Source: DVED01 sp963838375 (GTDB taxonomy: Bacteria; Cyanobacteriota; Cyanobacteriia; Cyanobacteriales; Geitlerinemataceae). From it: a DNA stretch of 64,000 bases. Below, in pieces: positions 17,733-27,152 of the stretch (its first letter is position 1; every line of letters begins with the position of its first letter). The notes under the pieces were generated by a model. It was not told the DNA's origin and did not search any database. It worked only from the letters and a program-made list of their open reading frames with translations. The stretch spans positions 372,001 to 436,000 of the forward strand of contig CAWIQY010000016.1 in assembly GCA_963838375.1 (NCBI GenBank), read 5' to 3'. The translations under genes and the position numbers were made by a program.

Positions 17733-18611
17733 ATGAACGATCGACAATCAACTATCAATTATCAACATTGGATCGAAATTTCGATCGCTGTATTTCTGGT
17801 TATGCTATACGCACCTTCGATCGTTCATTGGGTCGATGGATGGCTGAATAAAAGCATCAGTTTAGAACATGAATACTTCAGTCATGGTCTCATTGGATTG
17901 CCCTTTGCCGCTTGGATTGTTTGGGAAAAACGCCACAAGTGGCAACGTTTGAGTCAGCATCCTCATCCCCTGGGTGCGGTACTCATCGGATTAGCTGGGG
18001 CATTCTATCTCAGCGGCTTATGGGATTTGGTAAACTTGTCTTTACCGCTGATGCTGACGGGAATTTGTCTGTGGTTCAAAGGATTTCCCGGTTTACGGTT
18101 ATTGTGGTTTTCTTTATTGTTAGTTCTGCTGGCAACGCCTAACGACTTGCCTTATTTAATTGCACCTTATACATTACCGCTACAAAGCTTTATTGCCGGA
18201 ACGGCGGGTTTTATTCTCATGCAGTTGGGGATGAATGTCACTGTGGAGGGGATTCACTTATTTGTCGGGGGTCGAGTGGTGGAAGTTGCCCCTCACTGTT
18301 CTGGGATTAAAATGCTATTTACATCGCTGTATGTGGCGTTGATGTTGTTGTATTGGCGAGGGGTTATTTCTTCTGGTAAACGATCGATCTTTTTTTTAGT
18401 CAGTGCTGTTTTCCTCAGTGTTGTCGTTAATATTTTCCGCAATACTCTTCTTTCTCTGTTGTACGGCAAGGGACAGGATGCGGCATTTCACTGGTTTCAC
18501 GAAGGTTTGGGCGGCGATTTGATTTCCGCTGCGATGTTAGTATTACTGATTCCGATCCTCAAGTTTGTAGAAACTCTGCCTCAGTCGTTTTCTGAGACGA
18601 TCGAACATTAA
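17733..18611 (+). CDS. crtB: Cyanoexosortase B
   Basis: Polytopic transpeptidase-like enzyme that processes PEP-CTERM proteins in the inner membrane. 292 residues with about eight membrane helices. The N-terminal signature is EHEYFSHGLIGLPFAAWIVW. The catalytic set is visible: Cys in APHCSGIKML (residue 189), Arg in NIFRNTLL and His in WFHEGLGGDL. I favour type B over type A because of the N-terminal signature and because the type A enzyme with its partner is elsewhere in this window (57481). The usual B-system associated protein is not next to it; the next gene is hisH on the other strand. Confidence 0.85.
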   Translation: MNDRQSTINYQHWIEISIAVFLVMLYAPSIVHWVDGWLNKSISLEHEYFSHGLIGLPFAAWIVWEKRHKWQRLSQHPHPLGAVLIGLAGAFYLSGLWDLVNLSLPLMLTGICLWFKGFPGLRLLWFSLLLVLLATPNDLPYLIAPYTLPLQSFIAGTAGFILMQLGMNVTVEGIHLFVGGRVVEVAPHCSGIKMLFTSLYVALMLLYWRGVISSGKRSIFFLVSAVFLSVVVNIFRNTLLSLLYGKGQDAAFHWFHEGLGGDLISAAMLVLLIPILKFVETLPQSFSETIEH

Positions 18612-18679
18612 AGCACAGCGAAGATGATAGATGGGCTTGGACGTAAGACTTTCGCACAAATGTTTCGCCCCTACGATTA

Positions 18680-19324
18680 TTAATTCACAACTAACGGCTT
18701 TTTACTCGTCACTTGTTCGACAAAATTCGCTAACACTTGTAAGCCCGCAGTTGAGGATTTTTCGGGATGGAATTGTACGGCTACAAGATTATCGCGTGCG
18801 ATCGCTGCTGTCACTGTCTGGGTTCCGTGGGTGACGGTGGCTGCCCGAATTTGGGGATCGACGGGATCGACATAGTAGGAATGGACAAAGTATACCCAAG
18901 CGGGATCGCTTAAATTTTGCCACACAGGCAACTTCGGCTGAGTCAATTCTAGGGTATTCCAGCCCATGTGGGGAATCGTCAAACCCGGTTCGGGACGAAA
19001 TCGACGAACGAAGCCGGGAATGATGCCTAAACCCGGTTCTGTGCCTTCCTCGCTGCCCTCAAAGAGCATTTGCAATCCCACGCAAATCCCGAGAAACGGC
19101 TTGCCACTATCGATAGCGGCTTTAATAGGTTTTTCTAAATTGCGCGATCGCAAATGTTGCATTGCCGGATCGAAAGCACCCACACCGGGCAAAACGATCG
19201 CATCGGCATCGGCAATTACTTGGGGGGAATCGGTAATGTGAGTGGTTGCCCCGGCATTTTCCAAGCCTTTGCACGCCGAGTGCAAATTTCCCATATCGTA
19301 GTCTATAACGGCGATCGATGCCAT
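18680..19324 (-). CDS. hisH: Imidazole glycerol phosphate synthase, glutaminase subunit
   Basis: 214 residues, class I glutamine amidotransferase of histidine synthesis. It releases ammonia for HisF. The oxyanion strand is LPGVGAFDPAM, the nucleophile Cys81 lies in GICVGLQMLF, and the His/Glu pair is in VQFHPEKSS. The length is normal. It is convergent with exosortase B. hisF is not in the window. Confidence 0.95.
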   Translation of the reverse strand: MASIAVIDYDMGNLHSACKGLENAGATTHITDSPQVIADADAIVLPGVGAFDPAMQHLRSRNLEKPIKAAIDSGKPFLGICVGLQMLFEGSEEGTEPGLGIIPGFVRRFRPEPGLTIPHMGWNTLELTQPKLPVWQNLSDPAWVYFVHSYYVDPVDPQIRAATVTHGTQTVTAAIARDNLVAVQFHPEKSSTAGLQVLANFVEQVTSKKPLVVN

Positions 19325-19360
19325 TGATAAAATTCCCCTTAACGAGCTTTGTAGAGTCCC

Positions 19361-19897
19361 ATGCGTCCGAGTTTGCTGTTAACCTCTTTCGACACTTGGC
19401 TACCTCATCAAAAATCTAACACTTCCGACGATCTGTTAGCGCAAGTTGTCCAATTTGACTCGTTTCCTCAATCGCGATCGCTTTTGCGGAAATTGCCCGT
19501 AGATAGCCGATTAGCAACGCATCTGACGATCGATCGTCTCGAAATCCTCCAACCCGATGCTATCATCTGTTGCGGCATGGCAGAATCGCGTCAGAAAATG
19601 ATGTTGGAATCTCAGGCAAAGCGGGGAGAAACCGTGTTGCAAACACCTTTCGATCTCAACCGACTGGTGGCAAATCTCACCACGACAGAGATTAGCCACG
19701 ATGCCGGACGTTTCGTTTGCAACGATTTGTACTACGGAATTCTGGACTATATCAACCAACGACAACTACCTATCCATTGTCTATTCGTTCACGTTCCTGT
19801 ACTTTCAGATGACAATTTGCCCCAACTTCAGTCAGACTTTTTAAGTCTCTGCCAAGAAATCGATCGGCGGTTTTCAAAATATAGCCATCCTAAATAA
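19361..19897 (+). CDS. Pyroglutamyl-peptidase-like protein (peptidase C15 family)
   Basis: 178 residues. The fold pattern and triad are visible: Glu75 in CCGMAESR, Cys120 in DAGRFVCNDLYY and His144 in LFVHVP. Family members remove N-terminal pyroglutamate. The protein is shorter than the bacterial Pcp average (about 215), and the N-terminal loop (LLLTSFDTWLPH) is diverged. Activity is therefore likely but the substrate may differ. The start ATG lies 36 bp from the divergent hisH start. The FHA gene follows after 14 bp. Confidence 0.8.
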   Translation: MRPSLLLTSFDTWLPHQKSNTSDDLLAQVVQFDSFPQSRSLLRKLPVDSRLATHLTIDRLEILQPDAIICCGMAESRQKMMLESQAKRGETVLQTPFDLNRLVANLTTTEISHDAGRFVCNDLYYGILDYINQRQLPIHCLFVHVPVLSDDNLPQLQSDFLSLCQEIDRRFSKYSHPK

Positions 19898-19911
19898 CTT
19901 AGAAAAACTCC

Positions 19912-20325
19912 GTGATTACCTTAGCCCTGTTGCATCCGACCAAACAAACCCCTATTCAAACCTGGACGTTCGATTCCAAACCCGTGGTGCGAATCGGGCG
20001 TTCGAGAAGCAACGATGTTGTCATTTCCAGCGCGGTTGTTTCCCGCCATCATGTGGAACTGTGGAAAAATGATACCCAATGGGAAGTTGTCTGTTTTGGG
20101 GCGAATGGGACTTTTCTTGAGGGCAATCGTATCCATCAAGTTCCGGTGGTAGATGGCATGATCGTTCATTTAGGGAATTCTGGACCCCAACTGCGTCTCC
20201 AACTCGGTTCCCATCCAAAAAGGGATGTGGATGTGCCATCGGACAATCTGCCAGCAGAAGACGAACCTGGGGGCGACGATCTCGATTCTGGCGATCTCGA
20301 TCCTGGCGACGAGGATCGAGAGTAG
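19912..20325 (+). CDS. FHA-domain protein
   Basis: 137 residues with a GTG start at 19912. One forkhead-associated domain with PVVRIGRSRSNDVVI, SAVVSRHHVELW and GANGTFLEGNRI, covering the phosphothreonine-binding loops. The C-terminal 35 residues are very acidic with repeated GDD/DLD. It should bind phosphothreonine partners. No kinase is adjacent. It is 14 bp downstream of the C15 peptidase gene, probably in one transcript. Confidence 0.9.
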   Translation: MITLALLHPTKQTPIQTWTFDSKPVVRIGRSRSNDVVISSAVVSRHHVELWKNDTQWEVVCFGANGTFLEGNRIHQVPVVDGMIVHLGNSGPQLRLQLGSHPKRDVDVPSDNLPAEDEPGGDDLDSGDLDPGDEDRE

Positions 20326-20365
20326 GGGTACGGCAATGCCATCCCTTTCGCCGTTTTATGATGCC

Positions 20366-20611
20366 TTATTGCAAGCCGAGTACCTGGAGAATCCCTTGGT
20401 GGGTGAAGAACTCGATCGCCAATACTGCGGTAAATCCCAGCATCGCCAGCCGACCGTTCCAGAGTTCGGCTTGAGGTGTAAACCCAAACACGCTGTCTGA
20501 ATTGTGACCGTCATCGACAATTTTCGATCGTTTCTGGGAGACGGGTTTGCCAAATCCTTTGGGGGCGGGATTGTTCGGGGTGGAATTTTTAGATTTTGCC
20601 ATGGGTTTCAC
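20366..20611 (-). CDS. High-light-inducible (one-helix) chlorophyll-binding protein
   Basis: 81 residues with a polar, basic N-terminus. The CAB/ELIP/HLIP helix ELWNGRLAMLGFTAVLAIEF carries the chlorophyll-ligand pattern ExxNxRxAMxGF, followed by the short tail THQGILQVLGL. These thylakoid proteins bind chlorophyll and carotenoid and protect photosystem assembly under high light. A second in-frame ATG at 20602 is an equally good start. Confidence 0.9.
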   Translation of the reverse strand: MKPMAKSKNSTPNNPAPKGFGKPVSQKRSKIVDDGHNSDSVFGFTPQAELWNGRLAMLGFTAVLAIEFFTHQGILQVLGLQ

Positions 20612-20677
20612 GTTTCAATAACAGGCAGTTTATCGGGATTTTCGTTTTGGGAAAAGTGGGACAAGAGAGTGCCGATC

Positions 20678-21769
20678 TCATCGGCGATGGTTCTCTTGGA
20701 AAAAATCGACAACGGCGCGGGCGATGACGTCGGTCCCATCCTTGGCTAAAGATGACGACGAAAGCGGCGGCTGTAGCGGTCGATGCAGAAACTGCCAATC
20801 TCCTTCAAAAAACTCATCGGGCGTAATGATTTGATGGTAGCTGTAATGTTGCAGACCGTTCAAGAGGATGGGAGATTCGGCAAAGCCTTCTCGGGAAATT
20901 GAAACAATGGGTACATCGAGGCACAGGGCTTCGGCAAAGGTACTATAACCCGGTTTGGAAATCAGGCGACCGCACAGAGGCATAAAATCCACGGGACGGT
21001 AAAACGGATTGGAGATCCGGATTAAATTGGGTAAACTTGGCGCATGACGATCGAAGGTGAGAAATTGCCAATCGGGAAAGTGTGCCAAGTTGGAATAGGG
21101 AATTTTATCTAATCCCAAGCCGCCGAAAGTGAGGAGGACGGTTTTTTCCACCGGTGCGGTAATCTGCAATTCTTGTCGCAGTCCATCGAGATCGTGACGC
21201 GGCGTTCCCCCTGTCAGTCCGACATCGGTAATGTGGGGAAAGGCTGCCATCGGTTCGTTCAGCGGCAGGCGAAATAGACGATCGCACTGACCGAAACACG
21301 ACCCGATCCAATCGGCAATCTCCACAAACTCACCGCCCCAATCCCGGTAAATAAAGTCCCAACCGAAGTTACCCATCATCCAGCAGGGAATCCCCGCTGC
21401 TTTGGCTAGAGGGGCTGCCAAAGGCGGCAAATCGGCTAAAATTAATCCGACTCGGTTGAGATGGAGAAAACTGACTTCGGCGGCGATGGTCGAATGTTGG
21501 GACGATCGAATCTGTTTGAGCTTTTCTAAGGTTCCGTCGAGATCCATCTGTAGGCTATCGGCTTGAACGACTCCCACATCCAAAGGGCGAGGACGATAGA
21601 TGAAATCTCCGAGAATATAGGATTCTAGTAACCAGCGCGGGGCAGTTGTTGCCATAACGATCAGGATATTCGGATCGAGTTGCTGGAGGCTCGCTGCTAC
21701 CGAAGCCGATCGGACTGCATGACCAAATCCGTGATTGGTCGTGGCAATGTAGACAACAGGTCGTGACAT
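20678..21769 (-). CDS. GT-B fold glycosyltransferase-like protein
   Basis: About 363 residues from ATG 21769. It begins SRPVVYIATTNHGFGHAVRS, a Gly-rich N-terminal Rossmann strand. The C-terminal half has LLTFGGLGLDKIP and LISKPGYSTFAEAL, matching the donor-binding region of MurG-like enzymes and of the glycosyltransferase-like half of plant arabinokinases. The donor and acceptor are unknown. It lies divergent from the Tic22-like gene. Confidence 0.75.
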   Translation of the reverse strand: MSRPVVYIATTNHGFGHAVRSASVAASLQQLDPNILIVMATTAPRWLLESYILGDFIYRPRPLDVGVVQADSLQMDLDGTLEKLKQIRSSQHSTIAAEVSFLHLNRVGLILADLPPLAAPLAKAAGIPCWMMGNFGWDFIYRDWGGEFVEIADWIGSCFGQCDRLFRLPLNEPMAAFPHITDVGLTGGTPRHDLDGLRQELQITAPVEKTVLLTFGGLGLDKIPYSNLAHFPDWQFLTFDRHAPSLPNLIRISNPFYRPVDFMPLCGRLISKPGYSTFAEALCLDVPIVSISREGFAESPILLNGLQHYSYHQIITPDEFFEGDWQFLHRPLQPPLSSSSLAKDGTDVIARAVVDFFQENHRR

Positions 21770-22062
21770 GAAGGGAACCTTTTTAGAATTCAATACCCGA
21801 TCTCTAATTTAAACTTTTCCGGGAAATTCTTAAAACTTATGTAGTATAATAAAGCATTTCACCAAAAATTGGTATAAATGAGGAACTATTCACCGAGTTT
21901 TACCGTCAACAAGCTATAGTTTGGGAAAACAGTCTTAAATAGATTTCGATCGCCTATTTTAAAGCGAGATTCTCAAGTTTAGGCGAACTCGGCACGATCG
22001 ACTCACAATACGCAACGACTTCAGTCAGTTTGCTATTATCCTATCCAAAAACTCGGAACACT

Positions 22063-22827
22063 ATGAATTTTCTAATTCGTTGGGGAGCAACGTTGGGTTT
22101 AATTGGCAGTACCCTACTCGGTAGTGTCTTTTCTTCTGCGATGCCAGCATGGGCTTTAAATGAAGACCAAATTGTTGAAAAATTGCGAGAAGTCCCCGTT
22201 TTTACAATTACTGATGCAGAGGGGTCGCCGTTGGTCGCCTCGATTACTAACGGTGACAATACCGTCACAGAATCCTTCTTTTTTATCAGCTATTCTGATG
22301 CCGAAGCCTTTATCGAACGACTCAAAACAGAGCAACCCGATTTGGCAGGAACGGTCAGGGTGACACCCTATACCCTAGCCCAAGTTTATCTGATCGGTCA
22401 AGAAATTGCTAACACCGAAGGAGATATCGAAGAAACACCCGATTCGTTGCGGTTGATTCCCACACAAGATGAAGTGCAAGAAGCGATGTCTATCTTGCAA
22501 ACCAACGGCGAAGAAGTTCAGGAATTTCCCGGCGTACCCGTTTTCTTGCCCAAAATTGGTGATGATAGTTATCTCAGTATCCAGGAAGGGGAACGGCAAT
22601 GGATTCCCATGTTTTTCGAGCGAGATCAAATTGATAATGCGCTAGAACAATTCAAACTCGAACAACCCGATTTAGCTGAATCGGTCAGTATTGAGGTAAC
22701 GGTTTTGGAAGGGGTCATTCAGACTATGAAAGACAGCGACGATCCAGAATTGGAAAAGATTCTTTTGGTTCCACCTCAAGAAACGATCGAATTTTTACAA
22801 TCTTTGCCTCGCGAACCACAACAGTAG
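22063..22827 (+). CDS. Tic22 family periplasmic protein
   Basis: 254 residues from ATG 22063. The signal peptide (NFLIRWGATLGLIGSTLLGS) ends near AMPAWA. Two similar halves follow, each with a strand pattern such as VPVFTITDAEGSPLVA and VPVFLPKIGDDSYLS, then FFISYSDAEAFIERLK and MFFERDQIDNALEQFK. This duplicated fold is typical of Tic22. Cyanobacterial Tic22 is a periplasmic chaperone needed for outer-membrane biogenesis. A short hairpin terminator follows. Confidence 0.87.
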   Translation: MNFLIRWGATLGLIGSTLLGSVFSSAMPAWALNEDQIVEKLREVPVFTITDAEGSPLVASITNGDNTVTESFFFISYSDAEAFIERLKTEQPDLAGTVRVTPYTLAQVYLIGQEIANTEGDIEETPDSLRLIPTQDEVQEAMSILQTNGEEVQEFPGVPVFLPKIGDDSYLSIQEGERQWIPMFFERDQIDNALEQFKLEQPDLAESVSIEVTVLEGVIQTMKDSDDPELEKILLVPPQETIEFLQSLPREPQQ

Positions 22828-22865
22828 TTTTCGATCGATTTTATCAAACTGGCAACCGAACATCC

Positions 22866-22898
22866 AGAAACCCAGTTTATTGAATAAGCTGGGTTTCT
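22866..22898. terminator. Hairpin, likely (bidirectional) terminator after tic22
   Basis: Inverted repeat AGAAACCCAG ... CTGGGTTTCT, 10-bp stem with a 13-base loop, 39 bp after the tic22 stop. No long T run, so its strength is uncertain. Confidence 0.5.
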
Positions 22899-22932
22899 AA
22901 ACTGTAAACATTATGTCGAACTCTATCAATCG

Positions 22933-23841
22933 GTGTTAAAGAGTTTTGTTTCCGGTTCCGAGTTGTGGCAATGGCGGGAAACGGCAAAGAAAAAAGCCCT
23001 TGCTGCCGAGGTTTCCATCGGGGAAGTGGATTGGTTTCTCGAAGCCTTCACTACATTAGATCGGTTGAGTTTGCGGTTGGGTTCGTTTCGCGATCGAGAT
23101 CGTTTAGAATTGCCGATTTCCTTAGAAGAATTGACGCAGCGTTGGCAACAACGAATTTACGATCGCGTACCGCTTCAGTATCTCACCAGAACAGCACCGT
23201 GGCGGCATTTTGAGTTAGCGGTTTCCCCGGCAGTTTTGATTCCTCGTCCGGAAACGGAAGGGTTAATTGAAATCGCCGTTTCTGCTTGTCAGGATTTTGA
23301 TTTAAAGCTGGGACATTGGGCAGATTTGGGTACTGGAAGTGGGGCGATTGCCTTGGGTTTGGCGACGGTATTTTCTGGCGCGAAAATTCATGCCGTCGAT
23401 CGATCTCCAGAAGCGTTAGAAATAGCCCGCGAGAATGCTATAAAACTGGGTTTAGACGATCGAATTGCATTTTACTCCGGCAACTGGTTTGCTCCCCTCG
23501 AGGCGCTCAAAGGTCAACTCAGCGGCATGATTTCCAACCCTCCTTACATTCCCAGCCATCTCATCGGGCAATTGCAACCCGAAGTCCGCAAACACGAACC
23601 CCATCTCGCTTTAGATGGCGGTGAAGATGGACTCGATTGTATTCGACATTTGGTCAATACCGCACCCATTTATTTACGTCCTGGCGGCATTTGGGCGATC
23701 GAAATGATGGCGGGACAAGCTGAGGCGGTGATAGAATTGCTACAAAAACAGGGAAGTTACGATCGGATTCAAGTGTTTCCAGATTTAGCAGGAATCGATC
23801 GATTTGTTTTGGCTTATGTTAAGGTTGACCAAAACAGATAG
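22933..23841 (+). CDS. prmC: Peptide chain release factor N5-glutamine methyltransferase
   Basis: 302 residues with a GTG start at 22933. It methylates the GGQ glutamine of release factors. The N-terminal helical domain begins with SGSELWQWRETAKKKA. The linker carries QYLTRTAPWRHFE and IPRPETEGLIE. The SAM motif is WADLGTGSGAIALGL and the catalytic motif ISNPPYIP. Length and motifs are complete. Confidence 0.95.
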   Translation: MLKSFVSGSELWQWRETAKKKALAAEVSIGEVDWFLEAFTTLDRLSLRLGSFRDRDRLELPISLEELTQRWQQRIYDRVPLQYLTRTAPWRHFELAVSPAVLIPRPETEGLIEIAVSACQDFDLKLGHWADLGTGSGAIALGLATVFSGAKIHAVDRSPEALEIARENAIKLGLDDRIAFYSGNWFAPLEALKGQLSGMISNPPYIPSHLIGQLQPEVRKHEPHLALDGGEDGLDCIRHLVNTAPIYLRPGGIWAIEMMAGQAEAVIELLQKQGSYDRIQVFPDLAGIDRFVLAYVKVDQNR

Positions 23842-23845
23842 AAGT

Positions 23846-24452
23846 TCATTCTTTCGGCTGAGGTTCTGAAGACGGAGAAACAAACGCAACCCGTTTATAC
23901 AAATCCTTTAACGCGATTTCAATTTCCACTGACTTCAGACGCAAAATAGCATCTTCCCCGATCCATTCTGTCAGCAACCATTGGTGACTTTCTACTTTGG
24001 TAAACTGCTCCACGCGATAGGCAGTTTGGTCAACCAAAAGATACTCTTCAAACTCAGGAATCGATCGATACAAACGAAACTTAGCAGACTTATCATACCC
24101 CTCCGTTGAATCTGACAAAACCTCTACAATTAAGCAGGGATTAGTCAAAGCTGTTTGCTTATTATCTGTGAATTGAGGTTCTCCAGATATCACCATCACA
24201 TCGGGATAAGTATAGCTCTCGTGTAGCGGCAACCAGAGTCGCATATCGCTCATAAAAACTTCGTGACTTTAAATCCTTCGATCTCTAATGGAAATAGACG
24301 CGCAAGAATTAACGGTCAATTCGATTATGGTTTGCTGAAGCACCTGCCACTGGAATAATATCTCCTTCGATAAATTCACTTTTAACATCCGCCTGCTCTT
24401 CTCGTTCTAGATACTCCGCAGGTGTATACTGTTTGATTGCAGCAACGATCAT
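23846..24452 (-). pseudogene. Uma2 family (DUF820) nuclease-like gene, several frameshifts
   Basis: ATG 24452 opens IKQYTPAEYLEREEQAD and GDIIPVAGASANHNRI. A TAA then interrupts, and the following 70 bp need two or three frame changes (TVN, then LARLFPLEIEGFKV) before MSDMRLWLP restores the frame that runs to 23846 (YPDVMVISGEP, LIVEVLSDSTEGYD, YLLVD). These are the standard Uma2 segments of the PD-(D/E)xK superfamily. The translatable remainder starts at 24253. Several lesions in a short stretch argue for real decay. The family is greatly expanded in cyanobacteria and its function is unknown. Confidence 0.75.
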
Positions 24453-24530
24453 TTTTGACCTCCCAGCTCATCCACTTATTCTATTATATCGAGTTCGGTT
24501 AATCGGCGATCGATTCTAATCACCTATCAC

Positions 24531-24565
24531 CTATTAACTATTAACCATTAACTATTAACTATTAA
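24531..24565 (+). repeat. Heptanucleotide tandem repeat (CTATTAA)5
   Basis: Five copies of CTATTAA, one with a single change (CCATTAA). Same unit as the array at 14341. It abuts the stop codon of the lipoprotein gene. Confidence 0.95.
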
Positions 24566-24568
24566 CTA

Positions 24569-25154
24569 CTACTCTTTCGGAAAATAGCTACGGACGATCG
24601 CCTCAGCCTCTCCACGATAGTTATCAAAGGGTTTACCGACGCCATATAAACTCAAAATATAAATCGTATTATTTCGCTGTTCGATATAGCTAATTGCATC
24701 GAGTCTTTTCCCCTTCAGAACGATTTCCCGTCCAATCGACGCGGATGCGACCCTGAGCTTCTAAATTAGCATTTTGCCATTTCACATCTTTGAGAACGCT
24801 GTCGAGATATTCCCGCAATGCACCTTCTAATTTCTCTGCATTTAAGGTCTCATCAGTTTCGGCAAAGTCTACAAAGCCTTTAAACTTTTTGTCCGCAGAT
24901 GTAAACTCGATTCCACTTGCTGTTGTGTTGTATTCATAGCCTTTGGGAAAAGAAATTTCAAAAGCTCCACCCGGTTCTTTATAGGTTTTGCCATCGGCTG
25001 TGACGGGGGGCGTTGGCTTGGCTGTGGCGCTTTCGATCGTTGGGCTCGTGGAAACTGGGTTGCCAGCCTGACAGCCGAATCCGGCAACTGAAAGTAGTGA
25101 CAACCCACAGGCTAAAGCCAGAAAACGAGTTTGAATGGTTAAGGGAGGAAACAT
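24569..25154 (-). CDS. Hypothetical lipoprotein, frameshift near 3' end
   Basis: From ATG 25154 a lipoprotein signal is visible (FLALACGLSLLSVAGFGC, cysteine at the lipobox end). A Ser/Thr/Pro-rich linker follows, then a compact domain (GGAFEISFPKGYEYNT, KKFKGFVDFAETDETLN, LREYLDSVLKDVKW). The frame stops at 24690 after RVDWTGNRSEGE. The next frame continues LDAISYIEQRNNTIYILSLY and ends at TAG 24569 with IVRSYFPKE, so one base is inserted, or two are lost, near 24697. PsbP-like architecture comes to mind but no CyanoP signature is present, so I leave it unnamed. Confidence 0.6.
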
Positions 25155-25265
25155 CAAAGGTAGGATCTTGAAATTGCGATACCGATCGGTGATGGCTTTC
25201 AGTATAAACAAAAAAATCGATCGGTTGACACGCGATCGATTATCCAGTGTGAAATTTTGGGTAAC

Positions 25266-25300
25266 AGATCCCCAACAACTCTTAAGAAGTTGGGGATCTT
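25266..25300. terminator. Hairpin terminator-like repeat between lipoprotein and porin genes
   Basis: AGATCCCCAACAACTC and GAAGTTGGGGATCTT form a long stem. Related GATCCCC-type hairpins are at 32640 and 56595, so this is a dispersed terminator-like element. It lies downstream of the porin gene stop (minus strand). Confidence 0.55.
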
Positions 25301-25358
25301 CGTCACAAAAAAGTTTACTTAGGGGTAAAAATCTAGATTCTACGAAAAACCCCAGGTT

Positions 25359-27074
25359 CTAGAAGCTGAACGTCGTCCGTACCGTACCGATGACGACATC
25401 ATCGTTATCTTCGTTTTGGTTGGGCGACAGCAGCCAAATAGCCCCAGGCGTAATCGAGATATTGCTAGTGACGGCAACTTTATAAAACGCTTCGACGTGA
25501 ATCGGTACATCGTTGTTAAAGTCCTCTTCACCGGGAATGTCGATTCCGCCCAAGTAAGGTTCGGCACCGACAATAATAGCCCCCAAGCTGCCCTTGTTAC
25601 CCAAATCCGGGAACGTCAGAGTCAGGGCATAGTTCCAGATTTCAGCATCGCCCAAACCGATCAAGCGGGCGTCGGTATAGCCGAACCAGCCGCCGACGCG
25701 GAATTTGGGACTGAGGCTAAATAGGGCTTCTACGCCGTAGGAGTTGCTCACCACCGGGGTGGTGAGTTGGGCGACATCCAGATCCGATGCCGCATCGAGT
25801 GCACCGGGATTGAGGACGCCCAAAGCAGTTCCTGTACCGCCCAAGAGGAAGCGTCGATTCGCCGGTCCGCTACGATCGTAACCGTGGACGTAGGTGAGAC
25901 CTAACTTAAATTTATCGGAAGGTTCGACCACCAGTTGCCCGAAAATGGAACTATTCCCATTAAACAAGCCGGATTTTTGAGAGGGGTCGAAACCGCCTCG
26001 GGCTAAGTAACCTGTATAAATCTCAAAGGCATCATTGAGGGCGTAGCGCAAACCCAACCCTTGTCCGCCCAAACCCACACGATAGATGGGGTTGCGTTCG
26101 GCGAAGCGAGACAGGGCACCGCTTGCGCCACCGCCTGCGTCGAGTCCGGGATTGAGGGTGTCGGCATAGAAATGGTGTCCGCCACCACTTGCCATTGCCG
26201 TCACCATTAATTTGTCGCCGACGGGGAAGACGTAGTGAAGTCGATCGATCGTGATGTCGTTGCCTTCTTCTCCATCGAAAGCGAAACGACCCTCGTTCGT
26301 GCCAATTTCATCGGCGAAGGAGTTGCCCAGATTGCCTGCGGTTAAACGGGTGTAGAGTTTATCTTTCCCGGTGAAACTGGTAACGAGTTGTAAGCGAACG
26401 CGATCGGCGAAAATGGTTTGGCTGTCGTCGTCGCCATCGGGTGTACCATTGCTGAGAAAGCTATCTGCTAGAACAAAGGCGACTTCCCCTTGCAATTTGG
26501 TGGTGGTGGAGAACTGGTTGGCTTCCAACTCGGCAGTCCGGGCTTCCAGGGCGTCTACCCGTCCCCGTAGAGTTGCCAGTTCCGCCGCGAATTCTTCTTG
26601 TAAACGACGAATGGTGGCGAGATCGGTATCATCATCAGGATCATCAATCACCAAAGCCAGCACTTGATCCAAGCAAGCATTCAACCCAGCAGCAAACTCA
26701 TAACGGGTCAGCGCCCGGTTGCCGCGATAGGTTCCGTCGGGATACCCTGCAATACAGCCATAGCGTTCCACCAGGGATTGCAGGGCTTGGAATGCCCAAT
26801 CTGTGGGCTGTACGTCAGAAAGTTGGGAGACCGACGTGACTTGAGATTGGGTTTGGGGTTTGGGGGCGGCTAGGTCGGAAACCGAGGGAACTTGGGCGAG
26901 AATGGGTTGTGCCTCAACATCCGCCGATGCCGGAAGGATTGTTTCCTTGGCGCTTTTGGCGGCGGGTTCTGCCATGGAGACCGTTTTGCTTTGGGCGGCG
27001 GCGGGGTTCAGTAATAAAACGGCAGCCAGTAGTCCGGGGTAAGCCAATAACGGGGTCAACGAAAATTGAGTCAT
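25359..27074 (-). CDS. SLH-domain outer-membrane porin (OprB / iron-uptake porin type)
   Basis: 571 residues from ATG 27074. A signal peptide (LLAYPGLLAAVLLLNPAAAQ) is followed by a Pro/Ala-rich stretch. One S-layer-homology domain (QPTDWAFQALQSLVERYGCI, AGYPDGTYRGNRALTRYEFA) anchors to peptidoglycan-linked polymer. A coiled coil (IRRLQEEFAAELATLRGRVD) leads to a C-terminal beta-barrel ending in aromatic TFSF. This is the standard layout of the major cyanobacterial porins, which admit small solutes and inorganic ions. A terminator-like hairpin follows. Confidence 0.92.
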   Translation of the reverse strand: MTQFSLTPLLAYPGLLAAVLLLNPAAAQSKTVSMAEPAAKSAKETILPASADVEAQPILAQVPSVSDLAAPKPQTQSQVTSVSQLSDVQPTDWAFQALQSLVERYGCIAGYPDGTYRGNRALTRYEFAAGLNACLDQVLALVIDDPDDDTDLATIRRLQEEFAAELATLRGRVDALEARTAELEANQFSTTTKLQGEVAFVLADSFLSNGTPDGDDDSQTIFADRVRLQLVTSFTGKDKLYTRLTAGNLGNSFADEIGTNEGRFAFDGEEGNDITIDRLHYVFPVGDKLMVTAMASGGGHHFYADTLNPGLDAGGGASGALSRFAERNPIYRVGLGGQGLGLRYALNDAFEIYTGYLARGGFDPSQKSGLFNGNSSIFGQLVVEPSDKFKLGLTYVHGYDRSGPANRRFLLGGTGTALGVLNPGALDAASDLDVAQLTTPVVSNSYGVEALFSLSPKFRVGGWFGYTDARLIGLGDAEIWNYALTLTFPDLGNKGSLGAIIVGAEPYLGGIDIPGEEDFNNDVPIHVEAFYKVAVTSNISITPGAIWLLSPNQNEDNDDVVIGTVRTTFSF

Positions 27075-27152
27075 GGGTGTTTTGTTTCTCCTCACAATTC
27101 AATTGAATATACACGAGTTTGCCCGATCGAGTTGTTTGCTGTGGAACAACAG

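Noticed and set aside
20678..21769. Assignment as MurG
   Set aside because: Only the general GT-B donor-site pattern is shared; the N-terminal GGTGGH-like motif of MurG is missing, and no mur genes are nearby.
24569..25154. Assignment of the lipoprotein as CyanoP/PsbP
   Set aside because: Domain layout is only loosely similar, and the characteristic PsbP N-terminal sequence is absent.
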